Part shown: positions 31,842 through 40,712 of the stretch, in pieces
Numbering within the stretch: position 1 is the stretch's first letter
Layout of the letters: each line of letters opens with the position of its first letter
Assembly: GCA_964533215.1 (NCBI GenBank)
Contig: CAZHLJ010000008.1
Coordinates: 44,732-108,731 of the forward strand
Reading direction: 5' to 3'
DNA: 64,000 nt
From: Bact-08 sp964533215
GTDB taxonomy: Bacteria > Bacteroidota > Bacteroidia > Bacteroidales > UBA932
The notes under the pieces: model-generated
What the model was told of the DNA's origin: nothing
The model's database searches: none
The model's input: the letters and a program-made list of their open reading frames with translations, nothing else
Position numbers and translations under genes: made by a program

Positions 31842-32942
31842 TCAGATATTGTCCGTAAGCTTCTGGACAATCTTGAAATGATTGAAAAACTCCCTGGCAA
31901 ACACCCGAATAACAGTATAAGTAGGAATAGCAACCAACATACCAATTATCCCACCGATACTACCCGCAATAAGAATCACAAGAAAAATCTCAAGAGGATG
32001 CGCCTTGACACTGTTAGAGTAAATATAAGGCTGAAAAACAAAGATATCCACCATATGAGTAGCAAAGAAAATACAAGCAACAGTAACGATAAAAGCACCA
32101 GCTTCCGGCCTGTCAGCTCCATAGTCAACCAAAGCCATGATTGTCCCAAAAACACCACCGGTAATAGGACCGATGTAAGGAATTACATTAAGGATACCCG
32201 CAAAAAATGACACAACAATAGCAAGAGAGACATCCACTCCCGCAATGAAATGCAAAGCAAAACCATTAATAACAGTTATGGCAATAGCCTCAATACTTAT
32301 ACCGGTAAAATAGCGGGCAAGAAGATTTGTGATGGAAGAGATTGCACGATTGACATTTCCAGCATATTTGTCAGGAAAAAGCGCAAGAACCATACTGTTG
32401 AACATATTCTCCTCCTTAAGGAAAAAATAGGTAATGAATATGATTACAAATACAGCAATACCAAACTCTATTATAATGCTGGCGATGGAATTGAAAAGCT
32501 CAGATACGAAGGTGATGTTGACAACCTCCTGAAACTGATTGATAAATACATTTTCTATTTTAAAAGTGGGATCAAGAGCAGGAAACCATTTATGAAGCAA
32601 TAGATTATATTTAGTCAAAGGAGAAGATATCTGTTCGCCCAAGGCCACAAAGTCAATCTCACTCAATTTGGAGAAGAGTTGACCGATAAGAGGCGTCAGG
32701 ATGAAAAATATAGAGAAAAATATTATTAAAATGATTATCAAGGTAATTGCAGAGGCAATGGCGTTTGGAATAGAGAACTTGCCAAATTTGATTTTAAGCA
32801 ATTTACTTTTAAATGGTTTTCCAATCAGAGATAGGACAGCAGAAACAAGAATGTAAATTAGAATGTTGCTGAAATACCATGCTAAAAACATAATTATGAG
32901 AGCAACCGCGATAGCAACAATGTATTTGGCCAGTTGGTTCAT
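31842..32942 (-). CDS. AI-2E/PerM-family membrane permease
   Basis: 366 residues from MNQLAKYIVAIAV. The open frame extends 103 codons upstream, but that part overlaps the RRM gene and its terminator and is not membrane-like. About eight transmembrane helices: two near the N-terminus, a pair around LIIILIIFFSIFFILTPLIG, and a C-terminal set with GILNVIPYIGPITGG, which is the family signature, and HPLEIFLVILIAGSIGGIIG. Family members include the Na+/H+ antiporter-like proteins and TqsA; the substrate cannot be assigned. Confidence 0.88.
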   Translation of the reverse strand: MNQLAKYIVAIAVALIIMFLAWYFSNILIYILVSAVLSLIGKPFKSKLLKIKFGKFSIPNAIASAITLIIILIIFFSIFFILTPLIGQLFSKLSEIDFVALGEQISSPLTKYNLLLHKWFPALDPTFKIENVFINQFQEVVNITFVSELFNSIASIIIEFGIAVFVIIFITYFFLKEENMFNSMVLALFPDKYAGNVNRAISSITNLLARYFTGISIEAIAITVINGFALHFIAGVDVSLAIVVSFFAGILNVIPYIGPITGGVFGTIMALVDYGADRPEAGAFIVTVACIFFATHMVDIFVFQPYIYSNSVKAHPLEIFLVILIAGSIGGIIGMLVAIPTYTVIRVFAREFFNHFKIVQKLTDNI

Positions 32943-33009
32943 AGTTTTAATTTTATTCTCAAAAGTAAGATAATTTTTGGAAGTTTGCTCATATTGAGCG
33001 GGAATAAAT

Positions 33010-33042
33010 AAGAGAGCCTCAACAAATTGTTGGGGCTCTCTT
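33010..33042. terminator. Terminator after the RRM gene
   Basis: AAGAGAGCC (33010-33018) pairs with GGCTCTCTT (33034-33042); inner bases CAACAA/TTGTTG extend the stem. It ends the minus-strand RRM transcript. Confidence 0.75.
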
Positions 33043-33063
33043 AAACTATAAGATATAAATCTA

Positions 33064-33321
33064 TTATTCTTCTCTTGCCGGACGTTCGTTCGCTTGAGCA
33101 ACATTAATAGTACGGCCCATATGTTCAGCCCCGTTAAGCGCTGCAATGGCTGCGATACCTTCGCTATCGTTAGGCATCTCAACAAATCCGTAGCCTTTTG
33201 AGCGACGGGTATCTCTGTTGATAATAATTCTGGCTGAAGCAACTTCGCCATAAGGTGTGAAAAGTTCGGCTAAATCTTCTTTTTTAGCGCGGAAACTTAA
33301 ACTTGAAACAAAAATGTTCAT
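33064..33321 (-). CDS. Small RRM RNA-binding protein
   Basis: 85 residues from MNIFVSSLSF; the 14 in-frame codons upstream are dropped. A single RNA recognition motif: RNP2 is IFVSSL at 3-8 and RNP1 is KGYGFVEM. It ends in a short ARPAREE-like charged tail. Bacteroidota carry abundant single-RRM proteins of this type, some acting as global RNA binders (RbpB-type). It has its own promoter 45 bases upstream and its own terminator. Confidence 0.92.
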   Translation of the reverse strand: MNIFVSSLSFRAKKEDLAELFTPYGEVASARIIINRDTRRSKGYGFVEMPNDSEGIAAIAALNGAEHMGRTINVAQANERPAREE

Positions 33322-33365
33322 AGGAACGAAAGTAATAAAGTTTAGTAAATGTTTAATTAACAATA

Positions 33366-33373
33366 CAAAGATA
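33366..33373 (-). promoter_or_regulatory. -7 box of the RRM gene
   Basis: TATCTTTG on the minus strand (33373-33366), a perfect TAnnTTTG, 45 bases before the start. No clear -33 TTTG. Confidence 0.5.
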
Positions 33374-33420
33374 TTGAAAATTATGAAACAGAAAAATTTT
33401 ATGAATTTTTTTTAAAAATA

Positions 33421-34830
33421 TTAAGCACCGTAACTTGAGCCATCAAAACAGTGGGTGCAAATTGACTCTTTTGGAAGTCCGATTGCTTTGATTAATGTTT
33501 CTATGCTGTTGAATTTCAGGCTGGATAACTTTAGTTCACCTTTTATGTAGTTAATCATCTCCTGATACTCGAGTGAAGATGCACAAACGTAGCTGGAAAG
33601 GTTTTTATCGTGAGAACCCTCTCTAGAGAGGATAAACCGTCTTGTTATCAATTCAAGCGGTGACCGGGAAGCGGAGAAGTTGATAAATTCGCAAGGATAT
33701 ACCAAAGGAGGGCAGCTTATCCTGATATGTATCTCTTTAGCTCCATAACCGTATAAAACCTCAGCATTGTCCCTAAGTTGTGTACCTCTTACTATTGAAT
33801 CATCACAGAAAGCTATTCTCTTCTCTCTCAGTAAGCTTTTGTTTGGAATAAGTTTCATTTTTGCCACCTGATTTCTTACAATCTGGCTTGACGGCATAAA
33901 ACTTCTTGGCCAGGTAGGAGTATATTTGACAATAGAGCATCTGTAAGGTATTTTCTTGCCGCTCGCATATCCGATAGCCATGCAAGTGCCGGAATCAGGT
34001 ATTGCGGAAGAGACATCGAGTGGAGTGGTGTCCTCTTCTCCCATCATAAGTCCAAGGTTGTATCTTACCTCGTCTACATTGATCTTCTCATATGAACTTG
34101 TTGGGTAGCCGTAATAAACCCAAAGGAAAGAGCATATCTGCAACTTATCTTTTGGCTTGGCCTTTTGTTCATAGCCATCGCTGGTCATCAAAACAACCTC
34201 GCCGGGACCAAGAAAGTATTCCTCTTCGTATCCCAGGTTGGAAAAGCTACAAGTCTCGGATGCCACCGATAATGCATCCTCTTTTTTGCCAATTACAAGT
34301 GGAGTCCTACCATATTTATCCCTGGATGCGTATATGCCATCTTCTGTAAGAAGGAGAAAAGTGCAGGATCCTTTGATTTTCTGTTGCGCATTTTCAATAC
34401 CCTCAAGGAAACTGTTTCCCTGTGTCACGAGAAGAGCTACAACCTCAGTTGGATTGGTAGCACCAGAGCTTAACTCGGAAAAACTTTTGCCTTCAGAGAT
34501 TAGACCTTTTTCCAACTCACTGATATTTGAAATTTTGCCGACAGTCACCAATGCAAATTTTCCAAGATGTGAATTAAGAATGAGAGGCTGGGGGTCTGTG
34601 TCACTGATTACTCCGATACCTGAATTTCCTTCAAACTTATGTAGGTCATTTTCAAATTTTGTCCGGAATTGAGAACTCTCCAGACTATGAATTGATCTTG
34701 CAAATGTTCCGTTGCCAATCCATGTGGCTAAGCCACCCTTTCTTGTTCCTAGATGTGAATGATAATCAGTACCGTAAAAAAGATCAGAGATACACTTTTG
34801 TTTTGAAATTACACCGAATAGACCGCCCAT
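33421..34830 (-). CDS. PurF-like amidophosphoribosyltransferase homologue lacking the N-terminal Cys
   Basis: 469 residues. The N-terminal class II amidotransferase fold begins MGGLFGV with Gly where active PurF has the catalytic Cys; YGTDYHSHLGTRKGG follows. The C-terminal phosphoribosyltransferase domain has the PRPP motif FCDDSIVRGTQ. PurF makes phosphoribosylamine from PRPP and glutamine. Without the Cys it may use ammonia or do something else. From memory, Bacteroidota often carry such a divergent second PurF-like protein. It is monocistronic with its own promoter. Confidence 0.82.
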   Translation of the reverse strand: MGGLFGVISKQKCISDLFYGTDYHSHLGTRKGGLATWIGNGTFARSIHSLESSQFRTKFENDLHKFEGNSGIGVISDTDPQPLILNSHLGKFALVTVGKISNISELEKGLISEGKSFSELSSGATNPTEVVALLVTQGNSFLEGIENAQQKIKGSCTFLLLTEDGIYASRDKYGRTPLVIGKKEDALSVASETCSFSNLGYEEEYFLGPGEVVLMTSDGYEQKAKPKDKLQICSFLWVYYGYPTSSYEKINVDEVRYNLGLMMGEEDTTPLDVSSAIPDSGTCMAIGYASGKKIPYRCSIVKYTPTWPRSFMPSSQIVRNQVAKMKLIPNKSLLREKRIAFCDDSIVRGTQLRDNAEVLYGYGAKEIHIRISCPPLVYPCEFINFSASRSPLELITRRFILSREGSHDKNLSSYVCASSLEYQEMINYIKGELKLSSLKFNSIETLIKAIGLPKESICTHCFDGSSYGA

Positions 34831-34853
34831 ATTGAAATTATTTTTGACGGCGA

Positions 34854-34861
34854 CAAAAGTA
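34854..34861 (-). promoter_or_regulatory. -7 box of the PurF-like gene
   Basis: TACTTTTG on the minus strand (34861-34854), a perfect TAnnTTTG, 24 bases before the start. Confidence 0.55.
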
Positions 34862-34901
34862 AGGAAATTTCCGATTATCTTCGTTTAAATTATTTATATT
34901 T

Positions 34902-35789
34902 ATGCAGAATATTTTATATCTGATAATCCACATATTATTTGCTCTGGGACTCTTTGTTTCCTTCAAGCTGGTGGATATAAGAAAATTGAACATATTTTAT
35001 ATAATCCAGGTCAATTATGTAGTTGCTATTATCTTGTCAATCATAGACATGGATATTCCTATCGCTGATGTGCCTGCATTTTATACATCAAAACTTGTCA
35101 TACCATCGTTTTTGATTGGTTTGCTGTTTGCACTCAACTTTGTTCTGATGATGTTCTCTACGCGGAGAGTTGGTTTAGGACTGACTGCAGCTCTTAACAA
35201 AATGTCTGTTGTAATCCCGGCAACTGCAGGAATTCTTTACTTGGGGCAGAACACCTGCTGTTCCATCAAGGTGACGGGAATTGTTATAGCACTTGCCTCT
35301 TTTGTCCTCATATTATATCCGAGAGGCAAAAAAGTTCCTTTTTATGCTTATCTCTTGCCTGCGGGTGTTTTTATCATTTCTGGTGTAATTGACACCTCTA
35401 TGGAATTGATTCAAAGGTTTATTATTAGCATTCCAAATGAACAGGAGCTATTTCTCTTTGGTGTGTTTATCACAGCTTTTATCCTGAGTGTCATATTATC
35501 CGGAATTGAAAAATCAATGAATAAGGAAAGCATAAAGTTTTCATATGAGACAATATTTGTAGGCACGATGATAGGCCTTTTCAACTATCTGACTTCAAAA
35601 ATGGTGCTTATAAACGTAGCCTTAATGGGAGGCTCTGTGGTATTCCCTATTCACAATGCTTCTGTCGTAATGTTCACGGCACTTATCGGTTATTTTTGGT
35701 TTAAAGAGAAGTTTTCTGCCAAGCAATGGATTGGAATCGCTCTTGCCGTTCTCTCCGTTGCTCTTATAGCGAGCACATTATCAAATTGA
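34902..35789 (+). CDS. DMT/EamA-like membrane transporter
   Basis: 295 residues with about ten hydrophobic helices and short loops, the DMT superfamily shape. GLGLTAALNKMSVVIPATAGILYL in the first half and GGSVVFPIHNASVVMFTALIGYFWFKE in the second half are the paired repeats. It probably exports small metabolites; the substrate cannot be read. The start follows the PurF-like gene divergently by 71 bases. Its last 26 bases overlap the convergent comEC-like gene. Confidence 0.82.
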   Translation: MQNILYLIIHILFALGLFVSFKLVDIRKLNIFYIIQVNYVVAIILSIIDMDIPIADVPAFYTSKLVIPSFLIGLLFALNFVLMMFSTRRVGLGLTAALNKMSVVIPATAGILYLGQNTCCSIKVTGIVIALASFVLILYPRGKKVPFYAYLLPAGVFIISGVIDTSMELIQRFIISIPNEQELFLFGVFITAFILSVILSGIEKSMNKESIKFSYETIFVGTMIGLFNYLTSKMVLINVALMGGSVVFPIHNASVVMFTALIGYFWFKEKFSAKQWIGIALAVLSVALIASTLSN

Positions 35790-37353
35790 TTGTAAGTCCC
35801 ATACTTATATACTTTCTATAGGTTGGGTCTTTGATAATCTCAAAAGAGTATAGGATTACCAACAGCAATATTGAGACAGTTTGCCCGTTGCTTAATGAAA
35901 TTCCTATTGTTGAATATGGCATGGATTCAATCCTTTCTACTGTCCCGTTCAAAAGCCTTAATAAAAATAGGAGTAGATTGGCAATGATTTCTGAAATGGT
36001 GTCATTGCCTAAGAAGACAAGTTGCCCTAAAGCCACATAGAGAATAATGGCCGAAAGAGGAATTGCGATAAGGTTAGATAGTAGAAAATAGGTTGGGAAG
36101 TAGCCGAATTTTGAAACGGATATCAGTCCTGTACCAATCTGACAGGCCAAGGAGATGGAAACTGTCGCCCATATATATTTAGATATATGGTTCTTAGGAC
36201 TAAAAAAGAGATCTATTTTAGGATGAATTATCAATATTGAGAGGAGGGCAGTATACGAAAGCTGAAATCCCACATCAAAAATTGCCTGAGGTGAAAATAT
36301 TGTTATGATCAATGCGCTGAGAGATAACGTGTTTAGCCCTATTTTATCCCTTTCTGTGATTTTACATATTTCATACAAGGTTGCCATTATAACCGCCCTT
36401 GTCACAGATGGCGCAAACCCAACCAGAGCGGCATAGCACCATAAAAATGTATTGATAAGGCAAAATCTTGAAACTCGGGAAAACCTGCTGTTTCCGATTA
36501 TAAATAATAGATATGACAGGAAGGAGTATATAAATCCGACATGCAAGCCTGAAACAGCCAGAAGATGCATTGTTCCGGATTTTGAGTAGTCGTTTTTTAT
36601 TTCTGAATCCAAATAACTTTTATCCCCAATAGTTATTGCAATGAGCGTTGCGGCCTCCTGCCCGTTACCTGTCAGACCAGCAATTTTTCGGATATATTTT
36701 TGTTTTATGGCAGATAAGCACTTTGATAAGGATCTTCCCTGGCGTTTATGCAGTTCGATCTCATCGGCTTTGACAAAGGATGTAAAGTATACTCCCTGCT
36801 TTTCCATATATCTTTTATAATCAAACCTGGTGTCTGCATTATTTCTGATTATTTTTGGAGTAAGCCAGGCTTTGATAGTGTCGCCAACCTCAAGTACTGA
36901 GTCAGGATAGTTTTTATCAAGATAGAGAATAATCCCTTCACCAAATTCATGCAAAGAGGCAGCAACTTTATTGCTTTTTGCCCTTTTTACAGGCTTTTCC
37001 TTAATGATGCAGGACACTAGTGTCCGCTTGTTTTCCACCAGATGTGAGTTCTCTCTCTTTAAGTCCGGATATCCAGACAAGCATATGCTCAGCCAACCCA
37101 ATAAGACAAATGTTGTAATTAGTATCAAAGGGAGAGTTGTCTCGGCCAAAAGGGATTTCCTTCTGTAACTAAAATGGAACATTAACAATGAGAGCACGGT
37201 AGCAGTTCCAGTGATAATCAGTAAAATTGAAGGATAAAGTGTATATTTGTTTCCAATAAGAATACCGCAGAGATATGCGACTGTATATCCCAATAACGGA
37301 GGTTTTTCTTTAGTATAGCCACAATAAGTGAATTCTCTCTTCCCCTGATCCAT
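35764..37353 (-). CDS. ComEC/Rec2-family DNA uptake channel protein
   Basis: 529 residues. Two N-terminal membrane helices (about 20-75) are followed by an extracytoplasmic ComEC N-terminal domain, with VEVGDTIKAWLTPK-like and NADTRFDYKRYMEKQGVYFT segments. The competence domain has GTMHLLAVSGLHVGFIYSFL, the family signature, and several more helices. The C-terminal metallo-beta-lactamase-like domain found in longer ComEC proteins is absent, as in many Bacteroidota homologues. It transports single-stranded DNA across the inner membrane in transformation. Confidence 0.9.
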   Translation of the reverse strand: MDQGKREFTYCGYTKEKPPLLGYTVAYLCGILIGNKYTLYPSILLIITGTATVLSLLMFHFSYRRKSLLAETTLPLILITTFVLLGWLSICLSGYPDLKRENSHLVENKRTLVSCIIKEKPVKRAKSNKVAASLHEFGEGIILYLDKNYPDSVLEVGDTIKAWLTPKIIRNNADTRFDYKRYMEKQGVYFTSFVKADEIELHKRQGRSLSKCLSAIKQKYIRKIAGLTGNGQEAATLIAITIGDKSYLDSEIKNDYSKSGTMHLLAVSGLHVGFIYSFLSYLLFIIGNSRFSRVSRFCLINTFLWCYAALVGFAPSVTRAVIMATLYEICKITERDKIGLNTLSLSALIITIFSPQAIFDVGFQLSYTALLSILIIHPKIDLFFSPKNHISKYIWATVSISLACQIGTGLISVSKFGYFPTYFLLSNLIAIPLSAIILYVALGQLVFLGNDTISEIIANLLLFLLRLLNGTVERIESMPYSTIGISLSNGQTVSILLLVILYSFEIIKDPTYRKYISMGLTINLIMCSL

Positions 37354-37420
37354 CGCTGCTCACTTTTGTGTAAAATTACTATTTTTATTTAAAATTATTA
37401 TGGGAAAGAGCTTTTTTTAG

Positions 37421-37428
37421 TAATTTTG
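37421..37428 (+). promoter_or_regulatory. -7 box of the ackA-ptb-buk operon
   Basis: TAATTTTG, a perfect TAnnTTTG, 48 bases before the ackA start. No TTTG at the -33 position. Confidence 0.5.
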
Positions 37429-37476
37429 CGAATCTTTTTCTCATTTTTTCGTTGCAATTATAAATGTAAATTATAT

Positions 37477-38688
37477 ATGATTATTTTAGTATTGAATTGT
37501 GGAAGTTCCTCTATCAAATATCAAGTGTTGGATATGAGGTCGAATTCGGATTATAACGTTCTGGCAAAAGGTTTAGTGGAAAGAATCGGGCTTGAGGCAG
37601 GAATCCTGACACATAAGGCATCTGGCAAAGACAAATATGAAACAGATGGTCCTATCCAAAACCATACAGTCGGGATTAAAAAGGTACTCGACATTTTAGT
37701 TGATCCTGAATTGGGCGTTCTTAAATCACTTTCAGAAATTCAAGCTGTAGGTCATAGAGTTGCACACGGTGGTGAATCTTTCAGTTGCAGCAAACTTGTA
37801 GACAAGGATGTAATTGAAGGAATACAAAAACTTTGCGAATTAGCACCTTTGCATAACCCGGCTAACCTTCTTGGTATAGGTGCCATTGAGTCGCTTCTTC
37901 CAGGCACACCTCAAGTGGCTGTCTTTGATACATCATTTCATCAGACAATGCCAAATTATGCATATATGTATGCTATCCCTTACGAATACTATACAAAATA
38001 CAAAATCCGCAGATATGGTTTCCATGGTACAAGCCACAAGTTTGTAGCTCAGAAAGCTTGTGCTCTTGCAGGGTTGGATTTTGAAAAGTCAAAGGTTATC
38101 ACATGCCATTTGGGTAACGGAGGCTCTATAACTGCAATCAAGGATGGTAAATCGATTGACACATCAATGGGATTTACACCTCTGGAAGGTGTCATCATGG
38201 GTACCCGTAGCGGTGATATTGATGCTGGTATAGTAACTTTTATACAGGAAAAAGAGGGTCTGGATGCATCAGGTGTCAATTCTATATTAAATAAGAAGAG
38301 CGGATTTCTGGGAGTTTTCGGTAGCTCTTCTGATTGCAGGGATATTGAAAACGCTGCAGCCAAAGGAGATGAAAGGGCACAGTTGGCACTGAATCTTATG
38401 TATTACAGGGTTCTCAAGTATATTGGAGCATACACTGCTGCAATGAACGGTGTGGATATGATCGTATTTACAGGAGGTATTGGAGAGAATGATCCTAAAA
38501 TGAGAGAGATGGTTGGAAGCAGACTCGAATATATGGGGCTTGATTTTGATCCTGAAGCCAACAATGGTGTAAGAGGGAAGGATAAGATTTTGTCTAAACC
38601 TGGGTCTAAGGTTATGATGTCTACAATTACCACAAATGAGGAACTGGTTATAGCCCAGGATACAATGACTATTGTATCTGCCAGATAA
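37477..38688 (+). CDS. ackA: Acetate kinase
   Basis: 403 residues from MIILVLNCGSSSIKYQ, the AckA signature at the N-terminus; 17 in-frame upstream codons run through the promoter and are dropped. Also visible are GHRVAHGG, FDTSFHQTMP, YGFHGTSHKFVA, HLGNGGS, MGTRSGDIDAG and FTGGIGEN, the ASKHA-fold phosphate and acetate sites. It makes ATP from acetyl phosphate. It is followed after 32 bases by ptb, then buk, so one transcript carries two acyl-phosphate kinases. Confidence 0.97.
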   Translation: MIILVLNCGSSSIKYQVLDMRSNSDYNVLAKGLVERIGLEAGILTHKASGKDKYETDGPIQNHTVGIKKVLDILVDPELGVLKSLSEIQAVGHRVAHGGESFSCSKLVDKDVIEGIQKLCELAPLHNPANLLGIGAIESLLPGTPQVAVFDTSFHQTMPNYAYMYAIPYEYYTKYKIRRYGFHGTSHKFVAQKACALAGLDFEKSKVITCHLGNGGSITAIKDGKSIDTSMGFTPLEGVIMGTRSGDIDAGIVTFIQEKEGLDASGVNSILNKKSGFLGVFGSSSDCRDIENAAAKGDERAQLALNLMYYRVLKYIGAYTAAMNGVDMIVFTGGIGENDPKMREMVGSRLEYMGLDFDPEANNGVRGKDKILSKPGSKVMMSTITTNEELVIAQDTMTIVSAR

Positions 38689-38720
38689 TTAATATTACAT
38701 AAAATATAAAAAGAATAATT

Positions 38721-39626
38721 ATGATTACATCTTTTGATCAGATTTTTGAAAAACTAAAAACCAAACCAAAAAAACGTCTTGTTGCTGCCTGGGCAGTAGA
38801 CAGTCACACTATTGGAGCAGCTGCTTTGGCTGTTAAGGGTGGAATTGTAGAAGCTACACTTGTAGGAGATCAGAAGCTGATCCATCAGGTTTGCAAAGAG
38901 GAAAATATTGATCCTTCCATTTTCAGAATTGTTGACAATCCGGTAGAACTTAGTGCTGTATCGCAGGCTGTTGATTTGATCAATGCAGGTGAGGGTGACA
39001 TTCTAATGAAGGGTTTGTGTTCTACAGACAAGTATATGAGAGCTATTCTCAATAAAGAGAAAGGACTGCTTCCTCCAAAGGCTGTCTTAAGTCATGTCTC
39101 TGTACTTTATAACCCAAGATATCACAAATTGATAGTTATGGGAGATATTGCTGTTATTCCTGCTCCGGACTTGAGCCAGAAAATTGCAATCACAAATTAT
39201 GTTGTAAAGGCTGCTAAAGCAATAGGTATTGACAAACCTAAGGTTGCAATCATTGCTGCAACAGAGCAGATGCTGCCTGGAATGCAGGCGTGCGTGGATG
39301 CTGCAATCATCTCCAAGATGGCAGACAGAGGTCAGATAGCTGGCTGCATGGTGGATGGTCCTTTAGCCTTGGATGTGGCAATTTCACCTGAAGCTGCTGC
39401 TGTTAAGAATCTTAACAGTCCGGTTGCCGGAGATGCTGATTGCCTTGTATTCCCTAATCTTGAATCTGCAAACGTTTTCTACAAAACCAACTATCAACTG
39501 GCCCCGGATGTAAAACTGGCAGCCATGGTTGCAGGAGCCAAAGTGCCATGTGTGCTGTCAAGCAGATCCGACAGTGTCGATACAAAAATGAATTCGATAG
39601 CCTTGGCTGCATTAACCGCAAAATAG
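38721..39626 (+). CDS. ptb: Phosphate acyltransferase (butyryl type)
   Basis: 301 residues, the length of phosphotransbutyrylase rather than Pta. Motifs: LMKGLCSTDKYMRAILN, LSHVSVLYNPRYHKLIVMGD, EQMLPGMQACVDAAIISKMADRG, and VDGPLALDVAISPEAA. It converts acyl-CoA plus phosphate to acyl phosphate and CoA. Butyryl or branched-chain acyl-CoA is likely because a butyrate kinase follows 5 bases later. Acetyl-CoA use cannot be excluded since ackA precedes it and no pta is in the window. Confidence 0.93.
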   Translation: MITSFDQIFEKLKTKPKKRLVAAWAVDSHTIGAAALAVKGGIVEATLVGDQKLIHQVCKEENIDPSIFRIVDNPVELSAVSQAVDLINAGEGDILMKGLCSTDKYMRAILNKEKGLLPPKAVLSHVSVLYNPRYHKLIVMGDIAVIPAPDLSQKIAITNYVVKAAKAIGIDKPKVAIIAATEQMLPGMQACVDAAIISKMADRGQIAGCMVDGPLALDVAISPEAAAVKNLNSPVAGDADCLVFPNLESANVFYKTNYQLAPDVKLAAMVAGAKVPCVLSSRSDSVDTKMNSIALAALTAK

Positions 39627-39631
39627 TTTTT

Positions 39632-40705
39632 ATGTTATATAGAATTTTAACGATTAATCCAGGATCTACATCCACAAAAATTGCTGTTTTCGAGAATGAA
39701 AATGTTTTATTCGAAGAGACTATAAGACATTCAAACGAAGAACTGTCTGTATTTGAAAGAGTGACAGACCAGTATGAATTCAGAAAAAATGCAATCCTTA
39801 CAATACTAAATAATCATGATGTGCCTCTAACATCTCTCTCAGCAATTGTTGGAAGAGGCGGGCTTCTCAAACCGATAGAGTCGGGTGTCTATGAAGTTAA
39901 CGAAAAGATGATTTCAGATCTTAAGGATATCACTATTGGTGAGCACGCCAGCAATCTAGGAGGAATTATTGCTGATAATCTGGCAAAGGAGTCTAAAGGT
40001 TGCAAGGCTTACATTGCAGATCCGGTTGTTGTTGACGAACTAGCGCCTATTGCCAGAGTTACAGGTCACCCATTGTTTAAAAAGATATCTATTTTCCATG
40101 CATTGAACCATAAAGCTATTGCTAAGGTTTATGCATCTTCTGTTGGTAAGGAATATGACCAGCTTAACCTTATAGTAGTACATCTTGGAGGTGGAGTTTC
40201 CGTTGGTGCTCATCTGAAAGGTAAGGTTGTTGAGGTTAACAATGCCCTTAACGGTGAAGGCCCATTTTCTCCAGAAAGATCAGGGACACTTCCTGCATTG
40301 GCTTTAGCCGAATTGTGTTTTTCAGGTAAGTACACGCTTCCTCAGGTGAAAAAAATAATTGCCGGAGAGGGTGGAGTTGTTGCTCATCTTGGAACCAATT
40401 CGTTCAAGGAGGTAGAACAACGAGTTAAGGAGGGTGATGAAAAGGCTGCTTTGATTTCTGATGCATTTGCATATAATGTTGCAAGAGCAATCGGCTCATG
40501 TGCTGTTGTCTTCAGTGGGAAAGTGGATGCCATTTTATTGACTGGGGGTATTGCTTATAATACAGGACTTATGGATAAGATATCAGAAATGGTCAGCTTC
40601 ATTGCTCCTGTAAAGATCTATCCTGGAGAAGATGAGATGAGAGCTTTGGCAATGAATGGATTGTCTGTGCTTACTGGCAAAGATAAAGCATCAATTTACA
40701 GATAG
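39632..40705 (+). CDS. buk: Butyrate (branched-chain acyl) kinase
   Basis: 357 residues from MLYRILTINPGSTSTKIAVF. The N-terminal in-frame extension is ignored because it overlaps ptb. Motifs: GRGGLLKPIESGVYEVN, IGEHASNLGGI, ADPVVVDEL, HLGGGVSVGAH, NNALNGEGPFSPERSG, and LTGGIAYN. It transfers phosphate from butyryl phosphate to ADP. With ptb it gives ATP from acyl-CoA at the end of amino-acid or sugar fermentation. It ends 7 bases before the convergent BtuF-like gene. Confidence 0.95.
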   Translation: MLYRILTINPGSTSTKIAVFENENVLFEETIRHSNEELSVFERVTDQYEFRKNAILTILNNHDVPLTSLSAIVGRGGLLKPIESGVYEVNEKMISDLKDITIGEHASNLGGIIADNLAKESKGCKAYIADPVVVDELAPIARVTGHPLFKKISIFHALNHKAIAKVYASSVGKEYDQLNLIVVHLGGGVSVGAHLKGKVVEVNNALNGEGPFSPERSGTLPALALAELCFSGKYTLPQVKKIIAGEGGVVAHLGTNSFKEVEQRVKEGDEKAALISDAFAYNVARAIGSCAVVFSGKVDAILLTGGIAYNTGLMDKISEMVSFIAPVKIYPGEDEMRALAMNGLSVLTGKDKASIYR

Positions 40706-40712
40706 TCTATAT

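Noticed and set aside
32943..33251. N-terminal extension of the AI-2E permease
   Set aside because: It runs through the RRM gene and its terminator on the same strand and is not membrane-like.
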